In this document: piece by piece, positions 17,437 to 27,442 of the stretch
Layout of the letters: each line of letters opens with the position of its first letter
Position numbering within the stretch: position 1 is the stretch's first letter
DNA from: an uncultured Acidaminococcus sp.
GTDB taxonomy: Bacteria > Bacillota > Negativicutes > Acidaminococcales > Acidaminococcaceae
Direction of reading: 5' to 3'
DNA: 64,000 bases
Assembly (NCBI GenBank): GCA_900554515.1
Contig: USHN01000004.1
Span: 66,559-130,558, forward strand
Notes under the pieces: generated by a model
Told to the model about the DNA's origin: nothing
The model's input: only the letters and a program-made list of their open reading frames with translations
The model's database searches: none
Made by a program: the position numbers and the translations under genes

Positions 17437-17517
17437 ATTATATAATGGACATAAAAAAGACGCAACTAAGCAAAATTTTCTTCTCCCCTTGCCTTTTATG
17501 TCCATTTACTATAAAAT
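17437..17517. promoter_or_regulatory. Divergent putP / DUF1934-argS promoters with paired 13-bp inverted repeats
   Basis: Leftward promoter: TTGCGT (complement of 17460-17465), 17 bases, TATAAT (complement of 17437-17442). Rightward promoter: TTGCCT (17489-17494), 17 bases, TAAAAT (17512-17517). An exact 13-bp inverted repeat, AATGGACATAAAA (17444-17456) and TTTTATGTCCATT (17494-17506), puts one arm in the spacer of each promoter. This is the layout of a shared operator; the binding protein is unknown. Confidence 0.55.
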
Positions 17518-17641
17518 AAAACAGGAATGAAGCAGAGAATGCTTTTTGTTATACCGAAAAATTCATGAGGGCTTGCTCCTTCGCCGCGCTGCTGGTGCTG
17601 GCTGCCGAGGGAGGGCCCTCTACTCTTGTTACGGGGAGATT

Positions 17642-18088
17642 ATGATACCGGTTAAAATCACCATGCACAGTGAACCTAAAGGGCAGGAAGATACCCGTCC
17701 CATTGTACTGGTTGCTTTTGGGCAGCTGGCAGAAAGAAATGGAACGACCTATGTCCGCTATGAGGAAAGCGCTGTGACAGGGATGGAAGGTACCCGGACC
17801 ACATTAAAATGGACGGCGGACACGTTTACTATTATCCGTCGTGGGCGCTATGAACACCGGCAGGAATACAGGCAGGGACAAAACAGCCAGTTTGCGTATA
17901 AAACGCCGTATTTCACCATCCCCATGGTGGCGTATACGCGGGAATTAACCATCTTGCAGGAAGCTTGCCGCTGGCAGGTGAATTTGCTGTATGATTTAAC
18001 CATGGACGGTGCCGCCAATGGCAGCATCCAATTGCGCATTGATATTGAGGAGGATATAAGCAGTGGACATGAAAAAAGTATTGGCTGA
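17642..18088 (+). CDS. DUF1934 family beta-barrel protein (YwiB-like)
   Basis: A 148-residue protein of the DUF1934/YwiB type, a calycin-like beta-barrel of unknown role. Seen in it: VLVAFGQLAERNGTTYVRYEE, GMEGTRTTLKW, a central basic stretch and RELTILQEACRWQVNLLYDL. In Bacillus its homologue also sits immediately upstream of argS, which supports the call. GGGGAG lies just before the ATG; upstream in-frame codons lack a ribosome binding site and are Arg/Cys-rich. Its 3' end overlaps argS by 26 bases. Confidence 0.82.
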   Translation: MIPVKITMHSEPKGQEDTRPIVLVAFGQLAERNGTTYVRYEESAVTGMEGTRTTLKWTADTFTIIRRGRYEHRQEYRQGQNSQFAYKTPYFTIPMVAYTRELTILQEACRWQVNLLYDLTMDGAANGSIQLRIDIEEDISSGHEKSIG

Positions 18089-19727
18089 TGCCGTGCAGGC
18101 GGCAGTACAAACAGCCATTGAGCAGGGAAGTCTGCAGAAACCGGCACAGCCTGTTCCGGCGGTTACGCTGACCGTGCCGCCCCGCAAGGAAATGGGAGAT
18201 TTTGCGACAAATTTTGCCATGCAGGCAGCCCAGGTGTTTCACTGTGCCCCTAAGCAGATTGCGGATGCGATTCAAGCCAATCTGAACTGCCTCCAGGTGA
18301 AAAAGGCCGAGGTGGCAGGGCCCGGTTTTATGAACTTCTATTTAAAGGAAGACTGGCTGGCGGCGATGCTGCAGGACATCCTGGATAAAGGCAGTGCCTA
18401 TGGTAACCTGCCAAAGAAACAGAACGAAAAAATCCAGGTAGAATTTGTCAGCGCCAACCCGACGGGGCCGCTGCATATCGGTCATGGACGGGGCGCCGCT
18501 GTAGGCAGCAGCCTGGCTAACCTGTTAGAAGCGGCTGGCTATCAGGTGGAGCGGGAATACTATATCAATGACGCCGGCAACCAGATGCACAATCTGGCAC
18601 TCTCTGTGAACTACCGCTATTTGGAGCTGTATGGGATAAAGAGCACCTTCCCGGAAAATGGCTACCGCGGGGCGGATATTATTGATACTGCCAAACGGAT
18701 CCAAAAAAAGCATGGGGATACGTTCCTCCATATGCCGGAAAAAGAACGGCTGGAACAGTTCCAGACTATCGCCAAAAACGAAAAGCTGGCAGCCTTGAAA
18801 GAAGACCTGGAAGCCTTTAATTGCCGCTTTGATGTGTGGTTCAGTGAGCAGACACTGCACGACTCCCATCAGATTGAAGCTGCTGTGAAAGCCCTGGAAG
18901 AGAAAAACTATATTTACGAAGAAAAGGGCGCTAAATGGTTTAAATCCACGGCCTTCGGGGATGACAAGGACCGCGTGGTGGTCCGGGATAATGGGATTTC
19001 TACGTATTTTGCGGCAGATATTGCCTATCATAAGAACAAGTTTGACCGGGGCTTTGACCGGGTAATCAACCTGTGGGGTGCCGACCATCACGGATATATT
19101 CCCCGGGTAAAAGCTGCCATGCAGGCCCTGGGCTACGATCCGGATAAACTGGAAATCCTGATTCTGCAGATGGTGGCGCTGTACCGCAATGGACAGCTGG
19201 TGAAATTATCCAAGCGCACCGGACAAACCATTACCCTGAACGAACTGATTGAGGAAGTGGGCACGGATGCAGCCAGGTATTTCTTTGTAATGCGGAGCAT
19301 GGACAGCCAGCTGGATTTTGATTTGACGCTGGCAACCCAGCATTCCAATGACAACCCGGTGTACTATGTACAGTATGCTCATGCTAGAATCTGCAGCATC
19401 CTGCGGCAGATGGAAGAGGCCCATATAGTGCTCACGGCGCACCCGGATCTTTCTCTGCTCAAGGAATCTGGAGAAGAAGAGCTGATCAAGAAATTGGGTG
19501 AATATGAAAACTTGATTGCTGCGGCAGCCCAGGAACGGGCCCCTCATAAGATTGCGCATTATGTGTATGATCTGGCGGGATTGTTCCACTCGTTTTATAA
19601 TCAGTATCGGGTGCTGGGCGTGGAGCCTGACCTGCAGCAGGCCAGACTGGCTTTGATTACGGCCGTGGGCACTACCTTGCGCCATGGTTTAAGTATCCTG
19701 GGTGTAAACGCTCCGGATCATATGTAA
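18063..19727 (+). CDS. argS: Arginyl-tRNA synthetase
   Basis: A 554-residue class I synthetase. The HIGH motif is in NPTGPLHIGHGRGAAVG, the KMSKS-equivalent is LVKLSKRTGQTITL, and the C-terminal DALR anticodon-binding domain (DNPVYYVQYAHARICSI onwards) is complete. The GTG at 18063 is the likely start because GAGGAGG (18047-18053) gives nine bases of spacing; the ATG six bases on would be 15 away. It overlaps the DUF1934 gene, implying translational coupling. Confidence 0.96.
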   Translation: MDMKKVLADAVQAAVQTAIEQGSLQKPAQPVPAVTLTVPPRKEMGDFATNFAMQAAQVFHCAPKQIADAIQANLNCLQVKKAEVAGPGFMNFYLKEDWLAAMLQDILDKGSAYGNLPKKQNEKIQVEFVSANPTGPLHIGHGRGAAVGSSLANLLEAAGYQVEREYYINDAGNQMHNLALSVNYRYLELYGIKSTFPENGYRGADIIDTAKRIQKKHGDTFLHMPEKERLEQFQTIAKNEKLAALKEDLEAFNCRFDVWFSEQTLHDSHQIEAAVKALEEKNYIYEEKGAKWFKSTAFGDDKDRVVVRDNGISTYFAADIAYHKNKFDRGFDRVINLWGADHHGYIPRVKAAMQALGYDPDKLEILILQMVALYRNGQLVKLSKRTGQTITLNELIEEVGTDAARYFFVMRSMDSQLDFDLTLATQHSNDNPVYYVQYAHARICSILRQMEEAHIVLTAHPDLSLLKESGEEELIKKLGEYENLIAAAAQERAPHKIAHYVYDLAGLFHSFYNQYRVLGVEPDLQQARLALITAVGTTLRHGLSILGVNAPDHM

Positions 19728-19756
19728 GAGACAAAAGCGGAAAAGGGAGGAAGAAG

Positions 19757-21388
19757 ATGACCAAGTATATTTTCGTAACGGGCGGTGTGGTATCGTCTCT
19801 GGGCAAAGGCATAACAGCCGCTTCTTTGGGGAGACTCCTAAAGAGCCGGGGGTACAAGGTAACCATTCAGAAATTTGATCCCTATATCAACATTGATCCG
19901 GGAACCATGAGCCCCTATCAGCACGGGGAAGTGTTCGTGACGGATGATGGAGCCGAAACGGATCTGGATCTGGGACACTATGAACGGTTTATCGATATCA
20001 GTCTGACCCGCAGCTCCAATGTTACCGCTGGCCGGATTTATCAGTCCGTCATCAACAAAGAACGGCGCGGGGATTATTTGGGCCGTACTGTACAGGTCAT
20101 TCCTCACATTACCAATGAAATAAAAGAACGGGTGTACCGGGTTGGTCGAGAAGAAAATGCGGATTTTGTCATTACAGAAATCGGCGGTACCGTAGGGGAT
20201 ATTGAATCCGAACCGTTCCTGGAAGCCATTCGCCAGGTGAAAAAGGATGTGGGCAAAAACGATGTGCTCTATATCCATGTCACACTGGTTCCTTATATTA
20301 CCGGCGCCGGGGAACTGAAAACCAAACCGACCCAGCACAGCGTAAAAGAACTGCGGGGCATTGGGATTACCCCGGATATTCTGGTTTGCCGCAGCGAAAA
20401 AGAAATCAGCAAGGAAATGCGGGAAAAGATTTCCATGTTCTGTGATGTGGATGTGGATGCAGTATTCCAGTCCATTACAGCGCCAAGCATTTATGAGGTG
20501 CCCATGCTGTTGGAAGATCAGGGCATGGATCAGGTGGTGCTGCGCAAGCTGAATATGGAAGATAAACCGAAAGATATGGACGCCTGGCATGCCATGGTGA
20601 AAAAAATCCTGGCGCCCCACAGCCAAAAATCCACCATTGCGGTGGTAGGAAAATACGTGGAGCTGCCGGATGCCTATATCAGTATCGTAGAAGCTTTGAA
20701 GCACGCCAGCTATTTCCATGACGCCGATGTGGACATTGAATATATCAATGCCAGCACCTTGGAAGATCCCCAAGCGGACTACAAAGAGATCCTGAAAGGC
20801 GTGGATGGGATTTTGGTTCCCGGCGGCTTTGGGGATCGTGGCATTGAAGGAATGATTGACGCCATCCGCTATGCACGGGAAAATAAGATTCCGTTCTTTG
20901 GGATCTGCCTGGGCATGCAGTGCGCCGTCATCGAATACGCCCGGGATGTGTGCGGTATGGCCAAAGCCAATTCTACGGAATTTGATGAAGCTACTCCGTA
21001 TCCGGTCATTTATCTGATGCCGGAACAAATGAGCGTGGAAATTAAAGGGGGTACCATGCGGCTGGGCGCCTATCCCTGTAAATTAATTCCTGGGACCCAG
21101 GCGATGCAGGCGTATGGCATGGACCAAATCAGTGAGCGGCACCGCCATCGCTATGAAGTAAACAACGAATTGAAAGATACGCTGTTTGCCAATGGCCTGG
21201 TTTTAGGCGGTACCCTGCCCAATGGAAAACTGGTGGAAATCGTAGAACTGCCGGCGGATGTGCATCCCTGGTTTGTGGGTGTACAGTTCCATCCGGAGCT
21301 GAAGTCCCGTCCTACGAATCCCCATCCGCTGTTTAAAGCGTTTATAGCGGCTGCGCTGGCGTACCATAAGGAACACGGCAGCTGTTAA
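19757..21388 (+). CDS. pyrG: CTP synthase
   Basis: A 543-residue enzyme that aminates UTP to CTP using glutamine and ATP. The synthetase half begins KYIFVTGGVVSSLGKGITAASLG with DPYINIDPGTMSPYQHGEVF. The glutaminase half contains GGFGDRGIEGMI, the nucleophile Cys in FGICLGMQ and the His/Glu in GVQFHPELKS. Full family length. AAGGGAGGAAG precedes the ATG. Confidence 0.97.
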   Translation: MTKYIFVTGGVVSSLGKGITAASLGRLLKSRGYKVTIQKFDPYINIDPGTMSPYQHGEVFVTDDGAETDLDLGHYERFIDISLTRSSNVTAGRIYQSVINKERRGDYLGRTVQVIPHITNEIKERVYRVGREENADFVITEIGGTVGDIESEPFLEAIRQVKKDVGKNDVLYIHVTLVPYITGAGELKTKPTQHSVKELRGIGITPDILVCRSEKEISKEMREKISMFCDVDVDAVFQSITAPSIYEVPMLLEDQGMDQVVLRKLNMEDKPKDMDAWHAMVKKILAPHSQKSTIAVVGKYVELPDAYISIVEALKHASYFHDADVDIEYINASTLEDPQADYKEILKGVDGILVPGGFGDRGIEGMIDAIRYARENKIPFFGICLGMQCAVIEYARDVCGMAKANSTEFDEATPYPVIYLMPEQMSVEIKGGTMRLGAYPCKLIPGTQAMQAYGMDQISERHRHRYEVNNELKDTLFANGLVLGGTLPNGKLVEIVELPADVHPWFVGVQFHPELKSRPTNPHPLFKAFIAAALAYHKEHGSC

Positions 21389-21451
21389 TTTTACAGGTCT
21401 TTAGGACAAGATGATTCTATATGCATTGTGCCGAAAAAAGGAGGACGTTGT

Positions 21452-22414
21452 ATGAACAGAGAATTGTCTATGGAGTTTGTACGGGTAACGGAAGCAGCGG
21501 CTATTGCCAGCGGTCATGGTGTGGGCCGGGGCGACAAAAATGAGATTGACCAACTGGCTGTGGATGCGATGCGGAAAATATTCGATACAGTGCATATCAG
21601 CGGCACCGTGGTGATTGGCGAAGGGGAATTGGATGAAGCCCCTATGCTGTACATTGGGGAACATGTGGGAGCCGGTGGACCGGAAGTAGACATTGCAGTG
21701 GATCCGGTGGAAGGGACCAACCTTGTGGCCAAAGGGCAGAACGGCGCCATTGCCGTTATCGCCATTGCGCCGAAAGGTTGCCTGCTCCATGCGCCTGACA
21801 TGTATATGGATAAAATCGCCGTAGGGCCGCGTGCCAAAGGGTGCATCAATATTGATGATCCCATCCATGTGAACCTGGAACGGGTGGCCAAAGCTATGGA
21901 CAGAAGCATCAGCGATTTGACGGTGGTCTCCATGGACCGGCCCCGGCATAGACGGATTATTGAAGAAGTACGGGCAGCCGGTGCCCGGATTCACCTGATT
22001 ACCGATGGGGACGTGGATCCCATTGTGGAGGCCGGTGTGGAAGGCTCCGGCATTCATATGTACATCGGCCGGGGCGGCGCTCCGGAAGGCGTGCTGGCGG
22101 CTGCCGGGTTAAAGTGCCTGGGCGGCGATATGCAGGCCCGTCTGGTTCCGGAAAACGAAGAAGAAGCGGAACGCTGCCGGAAAATGGGAATCAGCGATAC
22201 CCGGCAGGTACTGACCATTGATGACCTGGTCAAAGGGGACGACTGCATGTTTACGGCAACAGCCATTACCCCTTGCAATATGCTGCGGGGCGTGAATTAC
22301 TTTGGCAACGGGGCCAGAACCCACAGCCTGTCCATGCGGTACAAAACTGGAACGGTACGGTTTGTGGATACAATTCACAGCTATGACCGGACGAAAATTA
22401 ATATTAAGCTGTAG
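21452..22414 (+). CDS. glpX: Fructose-1,6-bisphosphatase class II
   Basis: A 320-residue GlpX-type phosphatase of gluconeogenesis. Metal and substrate motifs seen are GRGDKNEIDQLAVDAMR, GEGELDEAPMLYIGE, VDPVEGTNLVAKGQ and the later GRGGAPEGVLAAAGLKCLGG. AAAGGAGG is placed well before the ATG at 21452; an upstream in-frame ATG at 21428 would run through this ribosome binding site. It ends before a stem-loop. Confidence 0.95.
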   Translation: MNRELSMEFVRVTEAAAIASGHGVGRGDKNEIDQLAVDAMRKIFDTVHISGTVVIGEGELDEAPMLYIGEHVGAGGPEVDIAVDPVEGTNLVAKGQNGAIAVIAIAPKGCLLHAPDMYMDKIAVGPRAKGCINIDDPIHVNLERVAKAMDRSISDLTVVSMDRPRHRRIIEEVRAAGARIHLITDGDVDPIVEAGVEGSGIHMYIGRGGAPEGVLAAAGLKCLGGDMQARLVPENEEEAERCRKMGISDTRQVLTIDDLVKGDDCMFTATAITPCNMLRGVNYFGNGARTHSLSMRYKTGTVRFVDTIHSYDRTKINIKL

Positions 22415-22423
22415 TAAAAATAA

Positions 22424-22464
22424 TGGGAAACCGAAAGCTGCCTGAAGCGGCTTTCGGTTTCCCA
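22424..22464. terminator. Stem-loop between glpX and mfd
   Basis: A 15-bp stem TGGGAAACCGAAAGC / GCTTTCGGTTTCCCA with an 11-base loop. No T-run follows on the plus strand, so it may be a weak terminator or an mRNA-stabilising hairpin. Confidence 0.55.
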
Positions 22465-22475
22465 CATATAGAAAA

Positions 22476-25400
22476 ATGATGAAAAATGCGTTAGTTCAAT
22501 TACTGGAAAAAGAAAAAAACTTACAGAAGGCCGCGTCACTCTGGAAAGAGCATCACGGTCCTTTTCTGCTGTCCGGGCTTTTCTCTACGGTGAAGGCCGG
22601 CTTTTTAGCTGCCTTGCAGGACGCTGCCGGGGCTGAAGCGCCGCTAGTGATTTTAACGGCAAACCGGGAAGGGATTCGTGCCATGCGTCAGGAATTGGCC
22701 TATTTTTATCCGGAACTTGCGATGCGGGAACTGTACCCTAAAAATCTGCTGCACGGCCAAGTGGACACAAGAAATGAACAGCTCCTGGCGGAGCGGACCG
22801 CAGCCCTGGAAATGATCCGCAAACAAGAACCGGGGATCATCTTTGTCACGGCGGAAGCGGCGATTCAAAAATACCCAGACCCGGATTCCCTGCTGCGGGA
22901 AAATATTACCTTGGAACAAGGCACCGAGCTGGAACAGTCCCAAATTGTGGAAACGCTGGTAAAAGCAGGTTATGAGCGGACGGAACAGGTGGATACCATC
23001 GGCCAATTGGCTGTCCGGGGGGATATTCTGGATGTCTTTCCCATCAATTACAAGAACCCGGTGCGGGTAGAGTGGTTTGACAATACCATTGATGCCATTA
23101 AAGAATTTGATTTAGATTCCCAGCGGAGTATCATCAGCCGGCGGAAGTTTTCTATTTTGCCCCTTACGGTGGATAATGGGAAAACAGAAAGTTCCTTGTT
23201 CCAGTATTTTCAAGAAAAGCAGCTGGTGATGCTGGATGAACCCGTTGCCTTTTTTGAGGAGTGTAAAAAATGCTTCGGGGATAACCGAGAATTTGCAGAC
23301 CAGTTATTTACACAGGAGGCTGTGCTGGCAGCTTGCAGCAAGACCCATATAGCAGTCATGAGCGACCTGGGGCATCCCTTTTTTCAGGAGGATCCCAAAA
23401 TCCATGTGCAGGTACGGTCGCTGGCCCCCTATAATAAGAATACTGGACTTTTGGAAAAAGATTTAAAAAGCTGGCTGCAAAGTGATGTCCATCCCCTGAT
23501 TATGATGGGGACGAAGGAAAAAGCCGCCGGGCTTGCCAATAGCTTAAAAAGTGCCGGTGTGGATATATCCTATAGCCGGCAGCTTGTGGTGCCGGAAAAA
23601 GGTGCTCTGGTGGTGGACGGCAGCCTCACCAAGGGATTTTTCTTTTGGGATGAGCCGTGGCTCCTGCTTACGGAAAGTGATATTTTCGGCATGGAGAAGC
23701 GCCGCCGGATCAAACACAAAAAAGGCATGGGGCCGGCACTCCATTATTTTTCCGACATTAAAGTCGGGGATTATGTAGTCCACGATGTACAGGGGATTGG
23801 CCGCTATCTGGGCGTCGAAACCATTGTCATTGATGGGATGCACAGGGATTATCTCCAGCTGCAGTATGCCAACGGGGATAAGCTCCACGTGCCTGTGGAA
23901 CAGGTGGGGCTGCTGCATAAGTACGTGGGCAGTGAGGGCGTAGCCCCCCGGCTGTCCAATATGGGACGAAATGACTGGCAGCGTACCACGAAAAAGGCCC
24001 AGAAGGCTATTACCATCCTGGCTACAGAACTGCTACGGCTGTATGCCCAGCGAAAAATTACCCGGGGGTATGCTTTCAGTCCGGATACGCCTCTGCAAAA
24101 AGAATTTGAGGCCGCGTTTCCCTTTGAGGAGACGCCGGATCAGCTGAAGGCCATTGCGGAAATCAAAGCCGATATGGAAAAGCCCGTGCCCATGGAACGG
24201 CTTTTGTGCGGGGATGTGGGCTATGGCAAAACCGAAGTGGCAATTCGAGCGGCGTTTAAGGCTGTCATGGACGGCAAGCAGGTGGCCGTATTGGCGCCTA
24301 CGACAGTCCTTGCCCAGCAGCATTTGCTGACCTTTACCCAGCGGATGAGCGCCTTTGGGGTACAGGTAGAAATGCTCAGCCGGTTTCGTACCGCTAAGCA
24401 GCAAAAAGAAATTATGCAGAAAGTGTCCCAGGGACAGATTGATGTATTGATTGGTACCCACCGGATTTTAAATCCAGATGTGGCTTTCCATGATCTGGGG
24501 CTTTTGATTATCGACGAAGAACAGCGCTTTGGCGTGGCACAAAAGGAAAAAATCAAGCAGCGCAGTGCCGGCATAGATGTCCTTACCCTTTCGGCCACAC
24601 CCATTCCCCGTACGCTACACCTGGCTTTGGTCAAAGGACGGGATATGAGCATCATTGAATCCCCTCCGGAAGACCGGCTGCCGGTAGAAACCTATGTGGC
24701 AGAATATGATGACGGCATGGTACGGGAGGCGTTGGAACGGGAGATTCGCCGGGGTGGGCGGATTTATTACGTACACAACCGGATTGAAGGGCTGTCCCGG
24801 ATTGCCGTCCGTCTCCGGGAATTGGTTCCGGGCATTACCATCGGCGTGGCTCACGGCCGCATGAGCGAAGACCAGCTGGAAGAAGTCATGCTGGGATTTT
24901 ATCATGGGGAGTATGATGTGCTGCTGTCTACCACGATTATTGAAAATGGGCTGGATGTACCGCTGGCAAATACGATTATTATCGACAATACGGAAAATTT
25001 CGGCTTGTCCCAGCTCTACCAGATGCGGGGGCGGGTAGGCCGGTCTTCCCGGCTGGCCTATGCCTATTTTCTTTACAAAAAGAACCGGGTGCTCAGCGAA
25101 GTTTCCCAGAAACGGCTTCAGGCTATCCGTGACTTTACGGAACTAGGGGCCGGGTTCAAAATCGCCATGCGGGACCTGGAGATCCGGGGAGCCGGCAACC
25201 TTTTAGGAGCCGAGCAGCACGGACAAATCGCCGGAGTGGGGTTTGATTTGTATTGCCGTCTGTTGGAACGGACGATTAATTCCCTGCAGCACGGCGACAA
25301 TCCGGAGGAAGTGGTGCAGGATCCTTCCATTGAGATGAAACTGGATGCCTACATCCCCAGCGACTACATTGATAATCCCCGCTATAAACTGGAAATTTAC

Positions 25401-25754
25401 CACCGTCTGGGGGATATGAAGTTTGAAGACCGGGATGATTTTATGGATGAAATCATTGACCGGTTTGGCACGCCGCCCCAGCAGGTGGTCAACCTGTGGC
25501 GTGTGGCGGCCTTGCGGGATATCTGCCGCAAGCTGCGGATTACGGTGCTGGCGGTACGGGCCGGAGAAATACGGATGACATTTGATCCCCATAGCAAAGC
25601 CAATCCGGAGGTTATTCAGGCACTTGTGAGGGAATATGTGCCCCGTGCTACCTTTGTTATGGTGCCGCAGCCCTTGTTTACCCTGAAAACCCGGGGGATG
25701 GAAGAAGAGCCGCTTACCTGGTTGGAAAAGAACCTGCCGCGCATGCTATCATGA
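22476..25754 (+). CDS. mfd: Transcription-repair coupling factor
   Basis: A 1092-residue translocase that removes stalled RNA polymerase and recruits UvrA. The UvrB-like N-terminal module contains VRGDILDVFPINY. The RNA-polymerase interaction module follows near DYVVHDVQGIGRYLG. The helicase core has GDVGYGKTEVAIRAAF (Walker A), IIDEEQRFGV (DEEQ), LTLSATPIPRTLHLAL and QMRGRVGRSSRLAYAYF. The C-terminal TRCF domain is present. No clear ribosome binding site precedes the ATG, and a second ATG follows directly. Confidence 0.97.
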   Translation: MMKNALVQLLEKEKNLQKAASLWKEHHGPFLLSGLFSTVKAGFLAALQDAAGAEAPLVILTANREGIRAMRQELAYFYPELAMRELYPKNLLHGQVDTRNEQLLAERTAALEMIRKQEPGIIFVTAEAAIQKYPDPDSLLRENITLEQGTELEQSQIVETLVKAGYERTEQVDTIGQLAVRGDILDVFPINYKNPVRVEWFDNTIDAIKEFDLDSQRSIISRRKFSILPLTVDNGKTESSLFQYFQEKQLVMLDEPVAFFEECKKCFGDNREFADQLFTQEAVLAACSKTHIAVMSDLGHPFFQEDPKIHVQVRSLAPYNKNTGLLEKDLKSWLQSDVHPLIMMGTKEKAAGLANSLKSAGVDISYSRQLVVPEKGALVVDGSLTKGFFFWDEPWLLLTESDIFGMEKRRRIKHKKGMGPALHYFSDIKVGDYVVHDVQGIGRYLGVETIVIDGMHRDYLQLQYANGDKLHVPVEQVGLLHKYVGSEGVAPRLSNMGRNDWQRTTKKAQKAITILATELLRLYAQRKITRGYAFSPDTPLQKEFEAAFPFEETPDQLKAIAEIKADMEKPVPMERLLCGDVGYGKTEVAIRAAFKAVMDGKQVAVLAPTTVLAQQHLLTFTQRMSAFGVQVEMLSRFRTAKQQKEIMQKVSQGQIDVLIGTHRILNPDVAFHDLGLLIIDEEQRFGVAQKEKIKQRSAGIDVLTLSATPIPRTLHLALVKGRDMSIIESPPEDRLPVETYVAEYDDGMVREALEREIRRGGRIYYVHNRIEGLSRIAVRLRELVPGITIGVAHGRMSEDQLEEVMLGFYHGEYDVLLSTTIIENGLDVPLANTIIIDNTENFGLSQLYQMRGRVGRSSRLAYAYFLYKKNRVLSEVSQKRLQAIRDFTELGAGFKIAMRDLEIRGAGNLLGAEQHGQIAGVGFDLYCRLLERTINSLQHGDNPEEVVQDPSIEMKLDAYIPSDYIDNPRYKLEIYHRLGDMKFEDRDDFMDEIIDRFGTPPQQVVNLWRVAALRDICRKLRITVLAVRAGEIRMTFDPHSKANPEVIQALVREYVPRATFVMVPQPLFTLKTRGMEEEPLTWLEKNLPRMLS

Positions 25755-25789
25755 GGGCAGAAACCCTGTAAAAGAAAGGAATACCCGTT

Positions 25790-27313
25790 ATGGCAGACCG
25801 TTTTATGAAAGGCACACTAATCCTTACCGCCGCCGGGCTGCTGGTGAAAATTCTGGGCAGCGTGAACCGGATTCTTTTGTCCCGGCTTTTGGGTGGGGAG
25901 GGGATCGGGCTGTACCAGATCGCCTATCCTTTTTATCTCATGCTGGTAGCACTGTCCAGCGCCGGGGTGCCGGCTGCCATGAGTATCCTGATTTCCCGGA
26001 AAGCGGCCCAAAAAGATTTTTGGGGTGCCAGGCGCACCATGGTTATCTGCGGCGGGCTGATGACGTTTCTGGGCGTTTTCTTTGCGGCCCTTGCCTGGGG
26101 GATGATCCCTGTGCTACTTGCCCATGGCTGGGTAAAAGACGGCCGTGCGGAATATGCCATGCTGGCTCTTGTGCCTGCGGTGGGGCTGTCCATTCCCCTG
26201 GCCTGCTTCCGTGGGTATTTCCAGGGCTTTCAGGATATGACACCTACGGCCATTTCCCAGATCGGAGAACAGTTTACCCGGGTGATGGTTATGGTGCTGC
26301 TGGCCTATGCCCTTTTGCCCCAGGGACTGCCCAAAGCAGCCGCAGGAGCCGCCTTTGGCAGTGTGCCCGGTGCGTTAGCAGGAATTTTGCTGCTGGGTTG
26401 GTTTTACCATCGGCAGAAAAACTCTTATAAAGAATCCAGCTCTCTTATTTTTCCCCGTCCTGCTTTTTGGAAAACGGCAAAAGAATTGCTGGCGCTGGCA
26501 CTTCCGGTTACCTGTGCCAATTTGATGGTGCCGATTGTGAGCGTTATAGAAATCTTGCTGGTACCGGAACGGCTGCTTGTCGCTGGATTTACAGTGGCTG
26601 CCTCTACCAGGGCACTGGGGTATCTATCCGGGATGGCCATGCCGCTGGTGAATATGGGGACCATCCCGACCAATTCCCTGGCGCTTTCCACAGTACCGGC
26701 TCTTTCTGAAGCGAAGGCCCTGGGGGATACCACGGCGCTGGAAAATAAAACAAAACGGGCATTTCGCTTTTTTCTCCTGCTCAATCTTCCGGCAGCAGTG
26801 GGCGTATATCTTTTGGGGACGCCCATTGCCCGGGTGCTTTATGGAACGGTATATGCAGGTCCTGTGATTACTGCGCTTTCTCCTGCTATTTTATTCCTGG
26901 GGCTGCACCAGGTTACCACGGCTATGCTCCAGGGATTGGGGCATACCAAGATTCCCATGGTGAATATGTTTCTAAGCCTTTTGGTAAAAATCGGCGCCCT
27001 GTGGGTCCTGGTAGCCAATCCTTCGTACCATATTTTGGGTGCGGCCTGGGCGACGGATATCAACCTTGCTTTGGCAGGGATTTTAAATCTTTGCTGGATG
27101 TCTAAAATGGAGAAATTGACTCTGCCGTGGAAAAGTTTGGTGCGCATTGCCCTTGCTTCTTTGGGTATGGGATTTGCCATACGGAGCATACAGCCTTTTG
27201 TGGAGTGGGGCCCCTTATTACAGCTGCCAATTTTAGTACTTTGGGGGATGCTGGTCTATGGAATTCTCCTTTTTTTAATGGGAGAAATGCGTGGCAGGAA
27301 GCTAAAAAAATAA
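25790..27313 (+). CDS. Polysaccharide/lipid II flippase-like protein (SpoVB/MurJ superfamily)
   Basis: A 507-residue integral membrane protein with about 14 segments, from the MOP exporter superfamily. Its N-terminus (GTLILTAAGLLVKILGSVNR with LGGEGIGLYQIAYP) is typical of SpoVB-type proteins, which move lipid-linked cell-wall precursors. No sporulation genes are nearby, so a general role in peptidoglycan or polysaccharide export is more likely. GAAAGGA precedes the ATG. Confidence 0.85.
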   Translation: MADRFMKGTLILTAAGLLVKILGSVNRILLSRLLGGEGIGLYQIAYPFYLMLVALSSAGVPAAMSILISRKAAQKDFWGARRTMVICGGLMTFLGVFFAALAWGMIPVLLAHGWVKDGRAEYAMLALVPAVGLSIPLACFRGYFQGFQDMTPTAISQIGEQFTRVMVMVLLAYALLPQGLPKAAAGAAFGSVPGALAGILLLGWFYHRQKNSYKESSSLIFPRPAFWKTAKELLALALPVTCANLMVPIVSVIEILLVPERLLVAGFTVAASTRALGYLSGMAMPLVNMGTIPTNSLALSTVPALSEAKALGDTTALENKTKRAFRFFLLLNLPAAVGVYLLGTPIARVLYGTVYAGPVITALSPAILFLGLHQVTTAMLQGLGHTKIPMVNMFLSLLVKIGALWVLVANPSYHILGAAWATDINLALAGILNLCWMSKMEKLTLPWKSLVRIALASLGMGFAIRSIQPFVEWGPLLQLPILVLWGMLVYGILLFLMGEMRGRKLKK

Positions 27314-27340
27314 AAAAGTGGGTTTTTCCCATCTTTTTTG
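27312..27340 (+). terminator. Intrinsic terminator after the flippase gene
   Basis: AAAAAAGTGGG and CCCATCTTTTTT pair with one bulged T around a short T loop, ending in a T-run. It begins directly after the stop codon. Confidence 0.65.
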
Positions 27341-27442
27341 CTGAAATTTAAAATTCTGCGTGCATTTTCACGCTGTTTGTGCTAAGATAACTCTAGTCAA
27401 AGCACCGCTCGGGCGGCGCAATACCATTTAGGAGGATTTTCT

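Noticed and set aside
17546..17641. N-terminal extension of the DUF1934 protein from an ATG at 17546
   Set aside because: The added residues are Arg/Cys/Leu-rich and unconserved in style, and the ATG at 17642 has the ribosome binding site.
19838..21028. Long open frame of 396 codons on the minus strand opposite pyrG
   Set aside because: Antisense shadow of a well-conserved gene. Its product is His/Phe/Ile-rich without any domain and has no ribosome binding site.
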